From positions 1 to 51,596 of the IMG/VR virus record IMGVR_UViG_3300034072_000931: 51,596 nucleotides of DNA; one strand, given 5' to 3'. Positions 32,584 through 39,574 of the stretch are shown piece by piece; the first letter of the stretch is position 1, and the number at the start of each line of letters is the position of its first letter. Position numbers and translations under genes: made by a program. Source of the stretch: a virus. The notes below the pieces were generated by a model that saw only the letters and a program-made list of their open reading frames with translations, ran no database searches and had not been told where the DNA came from.

Positions 32584-33151
32584 GTACATGCCCTTGGCCT
32601 CAATGCTGGCCAAGTTCTTCGTCCAGACCAGACCATCTTGGCAGCGTGGCGTGCTGTTCCCGGACCTCCAGTCCGAGGGATTCTTGGCACTGACCAAGGC
32701 CGCCCGCACGTACGATGAGAAGCGGCTGCCCTACCCCAAGGCCTACTTCGCCCGCGCGTGCATGAACGCCATGTACAAGTGGATCAAGAAGTCCACGCGC
32801 ACGCCATGCGAATGGAAGGTATCGCTGGCCGAGGCCGAGGAGTTCCTGCCGGTGCTTGAGCATCCGGACTATCTCCGGCTGGCGATTGACGACCTGCCGC
32901 CAGAGGACAAACGACTGGCCGAAGACCGGTTTGAATCGTCGCTCACCCTGCGTCGAATAGCAGAGGGGCATCAGATTTCAGTTCGGCTAGCCTCTGTTCG
33001 GAGCCGCGACCTAGCCAGAAGGATTGCCGCAGCTTTGGATATCCGGCTTCCGCCGCCCGCACCAGGGACCGAACGTCCGCGACATGATAGTAGGGTGAAC
33101 CGTAGCTCCTCACCGAGGGCTTCCGGCACTCCACGCAAGCGCAAGCGATAG
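32534..33151 (+). CDS. sigma-70-like RNA polymerase sigma factor
   Basis: 205 residues. N-terminal R-Q-N-Y-V-V-E-Y-M-P-L-A-S-M-L-A and F-P-D-L-Q-S-E-G-F-L-A-L-T-K-A (residues ~12-55) match sigma region 2, followed by A-Y-F-A-R-A-C-M-N-A-M-Y-K-W. A region 4-like helix-turn-helix lies at ~131-160 (S-L-T-L-R-R-I-A-E-G-H-Q-I-S-V). The ~35-residue tail is basic and disordered. It probably redirects host polymerase to phage promoters. The last 209 nt are also coding on the other strand. Confidence 0.65.
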   Translation: MRVRSKLSKKRQNYVVEYMPLASMLAKFFVQTRPSWQRGVLFPDLQSEGFLALTKAARTYDEKRLPYPKAYFARACMNAMYKWIKKSTRTPCEWKVSLAEAEEFLPVLEHPDYLRLAIDDLPPEDKRLAEDRFESSLTLRRIAEGHQISVRLASVRSRDLARRIAAALDIRLPPPAPGTERPRHDSRVNRSSSPRASGTPRKRKR

Positions 33152-33713
33152 CGTTCCAGCTCATCCCAGACCGCCGCATGGAGAGCATGCGGTCGCCGGT
33201 CTTCCGCTCCTTGGCACTGGGTTCCCACTTGCCATCTCGCCGGACCCAGCCCCACGGCCTGGTCGCAGCGTAGGGCAGGCCGTGCTTCTGCCGATGGGCA
33301 ATGCCTCTCCGGATCCGCCGGCCGATCATCTTCCGTTCGTACTGGGAGAACACCGCACCCTGGAGGAACACCATCTCGCCCTCGTCCGTGGACAGATCCA
33401 CAGGGAAGTCGATGATGTGCAACCGGATGCCTTGTTCCCGCCAGACCATGAGCGTGGAGGCGGCATCGACCAGGGAGCGGAAGCCTCTGTCCCTGGCCGT
33501 GACCACCACGGTATCCCCACGGGCGAGCCTGTCCCACATCCGCTTGCCAGCCGGTCGATCACGCAGGGCGACCGATCCGCTGACATCCTCGTCCACAAAC
33601 ACCTCGGCCAGCGTCTGGTTGGTACGCTTGGCGTACTCCTCCAGCGCCGCCCGCTGTGCCTCGGACGAGGACTCCTGCATGTCGGTGCTGACCCGGCAGT
33701 ATCCGTACAACAT
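32943..33713 (-). CDS. serine recombinase / resolvase-type protein
   Basis: 256 residues. Catalytic Ser9 in Y-C-R-V-S-T-D, then E-A-Q-R-A-A-L, D-E-D-V-S-G-S, and G-D-T-V-V-V-T-A-R-D-R-G-F-R replacing the usual L-D-R-L-x-R box, and Y-E-R-K-M-I-G-R-R-I-R-R-G at the helix linking to DNA binding. A C-terminal DNA-binding part of ~100 residues follows; there is no large recombinase domain. Could be a resolvase, an invertase for fibre genes or a second integrase. It reads out tail to tail through the sigma gene. Confidence 0.88.
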   Translation of the reverse strand: MLYGYCRVSTDMQESSSEAQRAALEEYAKRTNQTLAEVFVDEDVSGSVALRDRPAGKRMWDRLARGDTVVVTARDRGFRSLVDAASTLMVWREQGIRLHIIDFPVDLSTDEGEMVFLQGAVFSQYERKMIGRRIRRGIAHRQKHGLPYAATRPWGWVRRDGKWEPSAKERKTGDRMLSMRRSGMSWNAIACACVECRKPSVRSYGSPYYHVADVRSLVRAAEAGYPKLRQSFWLGRGSEQRLAELKSDAPLLFDAG

Positions 33714-33716
33714 GGC

Positions 33717-33791
33717 TCACCTCAGAGAGGACCAGAACAACATGCCACCAATGACCACGCAGGCCATGAGAAACTCAGCAACTTCGCTCAT
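33717..33791 (-). CDS. 24-residue membrane micropeptide
   Basis: ATGA overlap with the upstream micropeptide; its stop is 3 nt before the recombinase ATG. F-L-M-A-C-V-V-I-G-G-M-L-F-W is a membrane helix. The recombinase ribosome site GAGGTGA lies inside its end, so coupling is possible. Confidence 0.5.
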   Translation of the reverse strand: MSEVAEFLMACVVIGGMLFWSSLR

Positions 33792-33862
33792 CGAATGATC
33801 TCCAGTAGGACACGCAACACAACGATCACCAACTCCACAACCATCTGGGCATCCGTGCCCAT
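33788..33862 (-). CDS. 24-residue hydrophobic micropeptide
   Basis: Preceded by a perfect AGGAGGT ribosome site. M-V-V-E-L-V-I-V-V-L-R-V-L-L-E-I-I is a strongly apolar helix. The ideal ribosome site and overlap with the next micropeptide make chance unlikely despite its size. Confidence 0.5.
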   Translation of the reverse strand: MGTDAQMVVELVIVVLRVLLEIIR

Positions 33863-33872
33863 GATGTACCTC

Positions 33873-34235
33873 CTATTCAACGCTGAACTTGGACGGGATA
33901 CCGTAGGTCAACACAACCTCGGCCAACACCCGCTTGCCATTGGGATCAACATACAAAGTCACCTTGCCATCGGCCGGCGGCGTGGGCTTGCCGGAATGAT
34001 TGACCTCGGGGAATGCATCGTCGCTTTGCAACAGCGATGACATCACCGTTGGTCCCACCGCACCAGCGAGCTTCTTGTACGCATCCATCACCTCGTCGGC
34101 CGGGGCCTTTGAGGCGATGACTGCATCCAGCCCGCGCTTGCCGGCCACTAAAGCAGGCACAGCCACCGGCCAGTTGAAACAAGAGCCGACACGGTCCAGG
34201 TCAAAGAACCACTGCACTACATCTAGGTCAGTCAT
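33873..34235 (-). CDS. hypothetical protein of minus-strand array
   Basis: 120 residues; ATG 34235 with AGGAGG. Helical first half (V-I-A-S-K-A-P-A-D-E-V-M-D-A-Y-K-K-L), beta hairpin at the end (K-V-T-L-Y-V-D-P-N-G-K-R-V). No known family. Confidence 0.7.
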   Translation of the reverse strand: MTDLDVVQWFFDLDRVGSCFNWPVAVPALVAGKRGLDAVIASKAPADEVMDAYKKLAGAVGPTVMSSLLQSDDAFPEVNHSGKPTPPADGKVTLYVDPNGKRVLAEVVLTYGIPSKFSVE

Positions 34236-34238
34236 CAA

Positions 34239-34622
34239 CTAGGCCTCCTGGGTACTCGCAACCTCTTCCGCCTTGGGCAGGCGCCGCTCAATGTCCTTCT
34301 CCAGCAAGGCCATGGTCTGCAACAACCACTCCTTGCGCTTTGGCTTGTGGCTCGCATTGGTGATCATGCCCCGCCACCGCCGCAGCGCCTTCCGCAACTC
34401 CCGGGCCTTGGCCCCGAAGGTATCCTCCGCAAACATGATGGTGCTGTGGCCAATCTCTTGGAGCAGCATCACCCGAAACATCCACTCGTCCTCGTTCTCC
34501 TCCGATATCCGGCCCAGGCACACGGCCATGGACTCAAACACCAGCGCCTTGCGAATGCCGGCCTCCGCATCGGTGGCGGCAATCGGCTCCTCGCAATCCT
34601 CGCAATCCCAGTCCAAGCTCAT
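34239..34622 (-). CDS. hypothetical protein of minus-strand array
   Basis: 127 residues, GGAGGAGG ribosome site, start overlapping the upstream stop (TGATG). Mostly helical with an early C-E-D-C-E-E pair and a basic stretch K-A-L-R-R-W-R-G-M. Function unknown. Confidence 0.7.
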   Translation of the reverse strand: MSLDWDCEDCEEPIAATDAEAGIRKALVFESMAVCLGRISEENEDEWMFRVMLLQEIGHSTIMFAEDTFGAKARELRKALRRWRGMITNASHKPKRKEWLLQTMALLEKDIERRLPKAEEVASTQEA

Positions 34623-34876
34623 CAGTCCTCCTCCACGGGGGTAATCAGATCACCAACCGGCAGGCTGTGACGCACAGCCTGCGCCTTCAGGTCGTTGACA
34701 ACGAACGCTTCGATGGTTTCCACAATCTTGGTCAGGTCGTAGCCCTCCCTGCATGTCACGCCGGCCGCCCGCAGCCACTCGGCCACAACCTGCCTGGCCA
34801 GGCGGCGGTACTCCACGGCCCGCAACGGCGGGCACTCAGCATCCAAAGTCCAGTCGCACTCCTCGGTCCTAGCCAT
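34622..34876 (-). CDS. small hypothetical protein of minus-strand array
   Basis: 84 residues; GGAGGTGAGTG before ATG. Contains A-V-E-Y-R-R-L-A-R-Q-V-V-A-E-W-L and E-G-Y-D-L-T-K-I-V-E-T-I. Probably an all-helical protein. Function unknown. Confidence 0.65.
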   Translation of the reverse strand: MARTEECDWTLDAECPPLRAVEYRRLARQVVAEWLRAAGVTCREGYDLTKIVETIEAFVVNDLKAQAVRHSLPVGDLITPVEED

Positions 34877-34887
34877 CACTCACCTCC

Positions 34888-35175
34888 TCATGTATCCAAG
34901 AAAGGAAACTGCTCCCTCGCAAACTCCGCGTCCGCCTCGCTGCCAAGCAGGCCCTGCATCAGACGGAACGCAGCAAGGCACCCGCTATTGAACCCGTGCC
35001 GCCAGTTGCTGTCATCCGACCGCAGCTCTTCCAGGTCGGCAGGCCATGCCGCCTCCACCCGCTTGCGACCAGGCTGGCTGGCCGGCTCGTCCGGGGTAGT
35101 GCGGGCATACCAGACGAGGTCGAAGTACTTCTTCTCCCATGTGTCGATCTCGGTTGCGATGTCGGACTTCTTCAT
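34888..35175 (-). CDS. hypothetical protein of minus-strand array
   Basis: 95 residues, ATGA overlap, GGAGG site. K-K-S-D-I-A-T-E-I-D-T-W-E-K-K-Y-F-D-L-V is an opening helix; W-R-H-G-F-N-S-G-C-L-A-A-F-R is characteristic of small phage proteins but not assignable to a role. Confidence 0.65.
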   Translation of the reverse strand: MKKSDIATEIDTWEKKYFDLVWYARTTPDEPASQPGRKRVEAAWPADLEELRSDDSNWRHGFNSGCLAAFRLMQGLLGSEADAEFAREQFPFLDT

Positions 35176-35435
35176 CCATCACCTCCGGGGTAATCGCTGG
35201 GGTACGGATCAGCCGGCGCAGCGGGCTTGTCCTGCCCTTCAAACGGCTGCCACCACGGCGCATCCATTCTGTCAACCACACCGGGGGATTCCCCGCAGTG
35301 CAGCAGGTGGTGGGACACCGGATCGTCTGGGGCGTACGAATAGGTGCCACGCCACACGCCAATGTCAGGGCCGTAGTAGTAGACCGCCTGACCATCCTCC
35401 GGCATCCGGTCGAAGAAGCTGACCCATGCACTCAT
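35172..35435 (-). CDS. small protein resembling DUF551-type phage proteins
   Basis: 87 residues. W-V-S-F-F-D-R-M-P-E-D-G-Q-A-V-Y-Y-Y, then V-W-R-G-T-Y and a W-W-Q-P near the end match the W-I-x-x-x-x-x-x-P-x-x-G pattern of DUF551-like proteins found in phages. No function is established for that family. Confidence 0.65.
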   Translation of the reverse strand: MSAWVSFFDRMPEDGQAVYYYGPDIGVWRGTYSYAPDDPVSHHLLHCGESPGVVDRMDAPWWQPFEGQDKPAAPADPYPSDYPGGDG

Positions 35436-35701
35436 GACTTACCTCCCTCCGGGTACACCTTGTCAATCACCTGAATGATCTTCATGGAGTCTGCCATGAA
35501 GTCCCGGGCGATCACCCAATCCTCCAGCATCTCCTCAGGTGTCTGCCCAGGCAGGCCAGTGCCGGAGTTCATCAGGTGCTGCTGATCCTCTATGTGATCG
35601 GACAGTACCCACCGCAGATGTCGCAGGTCCTGCTCGTTCAACGTCAGGGTATGGAACACCATGCCTGACTCCATTTTCTTCTTGGCTTTCTTCTTAACCA
35701 T
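35432..35701 (-). CDS. micro-domain family member 1, basic N terminus
   Basis: 89 residues; the start overlaps the stop of the preceding gene by one base. After a Lys-rich leader (K-K-K-A-K-K-K) comes F-H-T-L-T-L-N-E-Q-D-L-R-H-L-R-W-V-L, the shared strand-helix motif of at least six genes in this array, then a second acidic helix. The basic leader suggests nucleic-acid or membrane contact. Confidence 0.65.
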   Translation of the reverse strand: MVKKKAKKKMESGMVFHTLTLNEQDLRHLRWVLSDHIEDQQHLMNSGTGLPGQTPEEMLEDWVIARDFMADSMKIIQVIDKVYPEGGKS

Positions 35702-36102
35702 CACTCACCCCCATTCAGGGACGCAGTCCACACGCAAAAAGAATGCATCGGCCTTGGGATCTGCCGAAGAAACGCCCACAGCCGTGGCATGTCGCTCTCA
35801 TACTGCTCGCGGACACACTCGTTCTCGGGGGTGTACATGTCGGTGAACATGATGACCCGGTCGGCGTGGATGCGGGCGCCATACAAAGAGTACACGCCGG
35901 ATGGGCACACACGCCCGTCCAGGTCGAACCCGATGCCAATGCAGTCCTCTTCGGCATCGCACCAATGCTCCGTGATCACATCATCGAACGGCAGCAAGGA
36001 AGCAGCCTGCTCTAGCAGGTGTGGAACCTTCTTGCGCACATCATCCAGGAAACGATATTCAGCAGCCTTAATCTTCTTAGCCGCAGTCTTCTTATTAGCC
36101 AT
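35701..36102 (-). CDS. hypothetical protein of minus-strand array
   Basis: 133 residues from ATG 36102, chosen for its GGAGGGAGAG site. Lys-rich start (A-N-K-K-T-A-A-K-K-I-K), then D-C-I-G-I-G-F-D-L-D-G-R-V-C-P and I-H-A-D-R-V-I-M-F-T-D-M-Y-T-P-E. Mixed alpha/beta; family unknown. Confidence 0.65.
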   Translation of the reverse strand: MANKKTAAKKIKAAEYRFLDDVRKKVPHLLEQAASLLPFDDVITEHWCDAEEDCIGIGFDLDGRVCPSGVYSLYGARIHADRVIMFTDMYTPENECVREQYESDMPRLWAFLRQIPRPMHSFCVWTASLNGGE

Positions 36103-36112
36103 CTCTCCCTCC

Positions 36113-36295
36113 TCAAAACGGTATAGCCTCTGCCTCAGTCGGCAGTTTCCTGAGTATATCCAACGCCGAGGCATACGCAGCCTCGGCAAACTCATCATCC
36201 CCGAAGGCAATGATGTCCCGGGCATCGTCCATGTCCCGCTCCACCGCAGCCCGCAGGTAGGCCAGCTCGGTGAGAGTCAACGTCACTGTGATCAT
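36113..36295 (-). CDS. micro-domain family member 2
   Basis: 60 residues with a GGAGGAGG site. I-T-V-T-L-T-L-T-E-L-A-Y-L-R-A-A-V is the shared motif at its clearest, followed by an acidic helical half (M-D-D-A-R-D-I-I-A-F-G-D-D-E-F-A-E). The whole protein is little more than the micro-domain. Confidence 0.65.
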   Translation of the reverse strand: MITVTLTLTELAYLRAAVERDMDDARDIIAFGDDEFAEAAYASALDILRKLPTEAEAIPF

Positions 36296-36429
36296 GCCTC
36301 CTCCAAAAGAAAACGCCGGATCTCTTGGTAAAGATCCGGCGCCACATGCTTCAGCTCCGCTTCCGCCAGCACAAGCAGGCGGATGGCCTGATCGACTAAC
36401 GCATCAGTCCAGTGATCGCTCCTTGCCAT
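36292..36429 (-). CDS. 45-residue hypothetical protein
   Basis: ATGA overlap with member 2; CGGAGGGAACC before the start. Helical: D-A-L-V-D-Q-A-I-R-L-L-V-L-A-E-A-E-L. The upstream extension of this frame is shadow sequence. Confidence 0.6.
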   Translation of the reverse strand: MARSDHWTDALVDQAIRLLVLAEAELKHVAPDLYQEIRRFLLEEA

Positions 36430-36613
36430 TGGTTCCCTCCGTGGCCGTCTTGTCCCGCTCAACCGCACGCCGCATGCCCTCCCGGGCCTCGGCGCGTGTG
36501 CTGTACTCGCCAATGAGCTGGGCCTCGCCGTCCGGGATGTGGCGGCAGTACAAGAAGAAAGTCCGGCCAATCCTGGCGTCGATTTCTTCTTGGATGTGAT
36601 ATGTGTAGGGCAT
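36404..36613 (-). CDS. small hypothetical protein
   Basis: 69 residues. I-G-R-T-F-F-L-Y-C-R-H-I-P-D-G-E-A-Q-L-I-G-E-Y and a helix E-A-R-E-G-M-R-R-A-V suggest a beta-beta-alpha unit. It overlaps its neighbours by 26 nt and by one base (TGATG). Confidence 0.6.
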   Translation of the reverse strand: MPYTYHIQEEIDARIGRTFFLYCRHIPDGEAQLIGEYSTRAEAREGMRRAVERDKTATEGTNGKERSLD

Positions 36614-36789
36614 CACTCCCTCCCTTCTGCCTTGTTAAGTTTCTCCACCACATCCTCGCACAGTTCTGCCTGTGCCGCGTAGTCCTCATGCGGATACATG
36701 CCGTATGCCTGGCCCATCCGGTTGGCGTAGTGTGCCAGGGCAGATCGCACGGCATCGGCCTCGTCGTCGGTCAGGTCAAGCGTCGGCAC
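36613..36789 (-). CDS. micro-domain family member 3 (GTG start)
   Basis: 58 residues with GGGAGGA before GTG. Starts P-T-L-D-L-T-D-D-E-A-D-A-V-R-S-A-L, the shared motif, then Y-A-N-R-M-G-Q-A-Y-G and an acidic helix. Easily missed because of the GTG start. Confidence 0.6.
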   Translation of the reverse strand: MPTLDLTDDEADAVRSALAHYANRMGQAYGMYPHEDYAAQAELCEDVVEKLNKAEGRE

Positions 36790-36997
36790 TGGTCCTCCCT
36801 TCTGCCTTGGCGATTACGGCCTTGGCCCTGTCTGCCATCGCAACGTACTGGGGAACCCAATCAACAGCTTCTTCAAACTTCTCCACCAAATACTTCAGTT
36901 CCTTCAGCATCTCCGGTGCCGCCGCCATCAACCTCTGGCTCTCTCTCTTGTCTCTCCCCCGCAGGATGCTGGGGTACTCACTGTCTGGGTATGGCAT
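36776..36997 (-). CDS. small hypothetical protein
   Basis: 73 residues; GGAGGACGACTG before ATG. R-E-S-Q-R-L-M-A-A-A-P-E-M-L-K-E-L-K-Y-L matches a short phage motif (N-A-x-L-I-A-A-A-P-x-L-L-x-x-L) that is common in small proteins of unknown role. Overlaps member 3 by 14 nt. Confidence 0.65.
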   Translation of the reverse strand: MPYPDSEYPSILRGRDKRESQRLMAAAPEMLKELKYLVEKFEEAVDWVPQYVAMADRAKAVIAKAEGRTSADA

Positions 36998-37191
36998 CAG
37001 TCGTCCTCCTCTTGTTCCTCGGCCTCCTCTTCGGCGGCAGTCTTCTGTCCGAAATACTTCAGGGCCACGGCAGAGTTGTGGGCAGCGGCCTCCAGCGCAT
37101 CCCAATCGCCATGGTGGAAGGCGTAGTCGGTTTGGGCCAGGGCGGCCACAACGATCCGCCGCTGCTCGTCGGTCAGTTCAATCGTTGGCAT
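36997..37191 (-). CDS. micro-domain family member 4
   Basis: 64 residues; GGAGG site. P-T-I-E-L-T-D-E-Q-R-R-I-V-V-A-A-L is the shared motif; the C terminus is very acidic (E-E-E-A-E-E-Q-E-E-D-D). Confidence 0.65.
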   Translation of the reverse strand: MPTIELTDEQRRIVVAALAQTDYAFHHGDWDALEAAAHNSAVALKYFGQKTAAEEEAEEQEEDD

Positions 37192-37375
37192 ATGCAGCCT
37201 CCAGTTTGGCGAGGATACCCCCCAGTTCATGGATAAAGTAGGTGTACTGGCTGACGGTCTGCGTGTCATCCAAGGCTGCCGCCTCCTGCGACCGCTCAGC
37301 CATGCGGTCCAGCCGGTCCAGCATCAGTTGCCGCACCTCCTCGGCCTCTGCGGCAGTCCAGTCAATCAGCGGCAT
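37178..37375 (-). CDS. micro-domain family member 5
   Basis: 65 residues; GGAGGTGGTGA before ATG. P-L-I-D-W-T-A-A-E-A-E-E-V-R-Q-L-M-L is a diverged copy of the shared motif, followed by a second helix (Y-F-I-H-E-L-G-G-I-L-A-K-L). Confidence 0.62.
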   Translation of the reverse strand: MPLIDWTAAEAEEVRQLMLDRLDRMAERSQEAAALDDTQTVSQYTYFIHELGGILAKLEAAYAND

Positions 37376-37664
37376 TCACCACCTCCTTCTCATACACAGC
37401 AGAATACCACCCGGTACAATCCTCCACCCAGAACCCCGCAGCCGACAACGCATCGGCCAACTGTTCGATCTTGTCATACTGCTGGCCGTCGTAGTTCACA
37501 TAAGGCCACAGCGGATCACCCCGGTAGTGTTGCAAGATGAGCAAGGCACCCTTGCCATACTCACCATCGAACTCTGGCCGGGTATAGCAGACAAAGTCCC
37601 GGCCCAGTACAGACCCAATGACGGCTGCGGCACGGGCCATCTTGGCGAGGTCACCTGATGTCAT
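37362..37664 (-). CDS. hypothetical protein
   Basis: 100 residues, start with GAGGAG. D-L-A-K-M-A-R-A-A-A-V-I-G helix, then a beta-rich part (D-F-V-C-Y-T-R-P-E-F-D-G) and W-V-E-D-C-T-G-W-Y-S-A-V-Y. No family known. Confidence 0.62.
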   Translation of the reverse strand: MTSGDLAKMARAAAVIGSVLGRDFVCYTRPEFDGEYGKGALLILQHYRGDPLWPYVNYDGQQYDKIEQLADALSAAGFWVEDCTGWYSAVYEKEVVNAAD

Positions 37665-37782
37665 CGACCATCTCCTCAGAGTCGATAGTATACACCCATC
37701 CACATGCCCTGCAGCAGGCATGCCACAGAGAACCAAGCGGGGCAGCCCAGGCCACCTCGCAGCAGTCACATTGAGGGCACAT
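37651..37782 (-). CDS. 43-residue zinc-ribbon protein
   Basis: GAAGGAGG site. C-P-Q-C-D-C-C near the start and C-C-R-A-C-G-W at residues 23-29 form a four-Cys zinc knuckle, followed by V-Y-T-I-D. Overlaps neighbours by 14 and 17 nt. Too short for most gene finders. Confidence 0.6.
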   Translation of the reverse strand: MCPQCDCCEVAWAAPLGSLWHACCRACGWVYTIDSEEMVDDIR

Positions 37783-38014
37783 TGGCAGCCTCCTTCAACA
37801 AGGGGTCAGTGGCCTTGTCTACCCGCCGCGTCAACTCCCATGCCGCAAGTTCCAGCGGGCTGGGATGCAGGTCGGAGTGGAAGGGCGGGCTGACTGTTGC
37901 AAGCCGCTCCATCCTGGCGGCATGCCTCCCATCCGCGTAGTCGTACACGGCCTGTCGCAGCACCCGAATCTGGGTGTCATTCAGCTCCAGCGTGATCTCA
38001 TGTCTCTCAGGCAT
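37766..38014 (-). CDS. micro-domain family member 6
   Basis: 82 residues; GGAGGAGG site. E-I-T-L-E-L-N-D-T-Q-I-R-V-L-R-Q-A-V carries the shared motif, then Y-A-D-G-R-H and a second helix with L-E-L-A-A-W-E-L-T-R. Confidence 0.65.
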   Translation of the reverse strand: MPERHEITLELNDTQIRVLRQAVYDYADGRHAARMERLATVSPPFHSDLHPSPLELAAWELTRRVDKATDPLLKEAANVPSM

Positions 38015-38324
38015 TTGCCACCTCCTCCACGTTGCCGCACGCAGCGATCTGCTGCCGGACGGCGAGGTTATCACGCACCAGCAGGCCCTCTGCCTGCCAG
38101 GCCGCATCAGCGAGGCCCTTCTCAGAGAACCTCTTGGCTGGGGCGAGCAACATCTTCCCCCCCTGCCCCAGCGTCATGAAGGCAAAGTCACCTTCGATCC
38201 GGCACGGGTAGATGTGCAGCCAGTAGCCGCGAGCATCTCCGATACCCTTGGAATACTGGACAGTCACCCGAACCCGCTGGCCCGGAGTGTCTGTCGGATA
38301 GTCACGCAGCATCCGCACGCGCAT
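38007..38324 (-). CDS. hypothetical protein
   Basis: 105 residues, AAGGAGG site. Beta-rich N-terminal half (V-R-V-T-V-Q-Y-S-K-G, Y-W-L-H-I-Y-P-C-R-I) resembling an SH3-like barrel, helical C-terminal half. Role unknown. Confidence 0.65.
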   Translation of the reverse strand: MRVRMLRDYPTDTPGQRVRVTVQYSKGIGDARGYWLHIYPCRIEGDFAFMTLGQGGKMLLAPAKRFSEKGLADAAWQAEGLLVRDNLAVRQQIAACGNVEEVANA

Positions 38325-38517
38325 GCACCACCTCCTTCAGCCCACCGTCCCAGGCATAGTTGACCTCATCGTCGGACTCATCCACCCGGATATCGTCCAC
38401 CAGAAACCACCGGGCCATGAGGTTGCGGGCAGAAGCCTCCGCCTCCTCCGGGGTAGCAAACCGCACCCCATTCCCAGCCCATTCACCCTGCACATAGACC
38501 ATCGGTCGGTAACTCAT
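38302..38517 (-). CDS. hypothetical protein
   Basis: 71 residues; GGAGG before the start. Y-R-P-M-V-Y-V-Q-G-E-W-A-G-N-G-V-R-F-A-T, then E-E-A-E-A-S-A-R-N-L-M. The pattern strand-turn-strand-helix with F-A-T-x-x-E-A is typical of small phage proteins of unknown role. Confidence 0.65.
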   Translation of the reverse strand: MSYRPMVYVQGEWAGNGVRFATPEEAEASARNLMARWFLVDDIRVDESDDEVNYAWDGGLKEVVHARADAA

Positions 38518-38753
38518 TCGTCATCCTCCAGGTTGTGCCAAACCGCCGTGCAGGCGTTGGCCTCGTCTTCAAAGTCATCCAGGTACACCAACTTCACTCG
38601 CAGCAGAACCTCGCCATCCACAACATCGAAGCCGCACAACTGCACGGCTGGCTCATGGTCGCGCGGCACGCAGCCGGTAGCCCACTCGGGCCGCACGTTG
38701 GCATCGTCCGGCAGATACTGGCAGGCCGCCAAGAAATCACGCAGGGTTGGCAT
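38514..38753 (-). CDS. hypothetical protein
   Basis: 79 residues; GGAGGTGAGTG site; ATGA overlap with its downstream neighbour. P-T-L-R-D-F-L-A-A-C-Q-Y-L-P-D-D-A-N-V, then beta strands (V-L-L-R-V-K-L-V-Y-L). Acidic C terminus. Confidence 0.65.
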   Translation of the reverse strand: MPTLRDFLAACQYLPDDANVRPEWATGCVPRDHEPAVQLCGFDVVDGEVLLRVKLVYLDDFEDEANACTAVWHNLEDDE

Positions 38754-39066
38754 CACTCACCTCCAATCCCAGCTCGGCACGGGCATCCGCATCCCACAGT
38801 TCCGGCTGATCGTTCTCACACTTCAGGGCATACGCAGCCCCGGCCTCATCTGAAAACACCGCATCGACCGACAGGTACGACCCGAAGTCATGCGGGTTTG
38901 ACCGGATCACCAGCGAACACCCATCCGGGGGATCGCCAAACATCCGCTTCAACTGCCCGATGTAGGCCCGGCACTCAGCCCGAGCCCGTCGCATGTAGCC
39001 TTCCTGGCCAACCGACGCACAGTCCTCCCCGTATGGGGCAGACCCCAGGTACATAACGTCACGCAT
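38737..39066 (-). CDS. hypothetical protein
   Basis: 109 residues; of two nearby ATGs, 39066 has better spacing from GGAGGAGG. M-Y-L-G-S-A-P-Y-G-E-D-C-A is an unusual start shared in style with phage proteins of unknown function; Y-L-S-V-D-A-V-F and a helical tail follow. Confidence 0.65.
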   Translation of the reverse strand: MRDVMYLGSAPYGEDCASVGQEGYMRRARAECRAYIGQLKRMFGDPPDGCSLVIRSNPHDFGSYLSVDAVFSDEAGAAYALKCENDQPELWDADARAELGLEVSDANPA

Positions 39067-39367
39067 TGGCATCCTCCTCCTGGTATTCCTCCACCAGATT
39101 CCTGGCAATCTCATGCCAGTTCACTTCGGACAACGCCGCCCGAAGCAGATCAGCCAACGGCCCACTGGCAGGCTTCTGCTCCTCATATAGGTCATCGAAG
39201 GCCGCCTCCAGTTCGTTTGACAGGGCAGCGAGAGCGTCCCCGTCGCTGTCCGTATTGGCGATGCACTCCTCCGCGCGCTCTCGCCAGAAATCCTGGTCGC
39301 CCTGGTCGTTGTCGATCCAGAGGTTGATGTTCCACGTTTCGTAGTTCGTCCAGCCGTTGTAGGCCAT
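39059..39367 (-). CDS. NGWTNYETW-motif phage protein
   Basis: 102 residues, acidic. Y-N-G-W-T-N-Y-E-T-W-N-I-N-L-W-I-D-N near residues 3-20 is the signature of a common small phage family; two long acidic helices follow. No function is known for the family. Confidence 0.75.
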   Translation of the reverse strand: MAYNGWTNYETWNINLWIDNDQGDQDFWRERAEECIANTDSDGDALAALSNELEAAFDDLYEEQKPASGPLADLLRAALSEVNWHEIARNLVEEYQEEDANA

Positions 39368-39370
39368 GTC

Positions 39371-39574
39371 TCACCCCTTAGTTGCAAGGTAATGCCGAAC
39401 CAGTTCTTCGATGGAGATATCCCGGTATCCGTCGATCCGGTCGCCCCACTCCCGATCTTCCTCTTGGGCCTCCGTGGAGAACCGCACCACGCATCCCTGC
39501 GCGTCGTCCCATGTCTCACAGTCACTGAGCAGGACAAAGCACCGGCCCTGCTCCAGGTCAGTCAGTTCCGGCAT
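39371..39574 (-). CDS. small hypothetical protein
   Basis: 67 residues; CGGAGGTGCCC site. P-E-L-T-D-L-E-Q-G-R-C-F-V-L-L-S-D-C-E-T-W. The order strand-helix-strand loosely echoes the micro-domain family but is too diverged to include it. Confidence 0.6.
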   Translation of the reverse strand: MPELTDLEQGRCFVLLSDCETWDDAQGCVVRFSTEAQEEDREWGDRIDGYRDISIEELVRHYLATKG

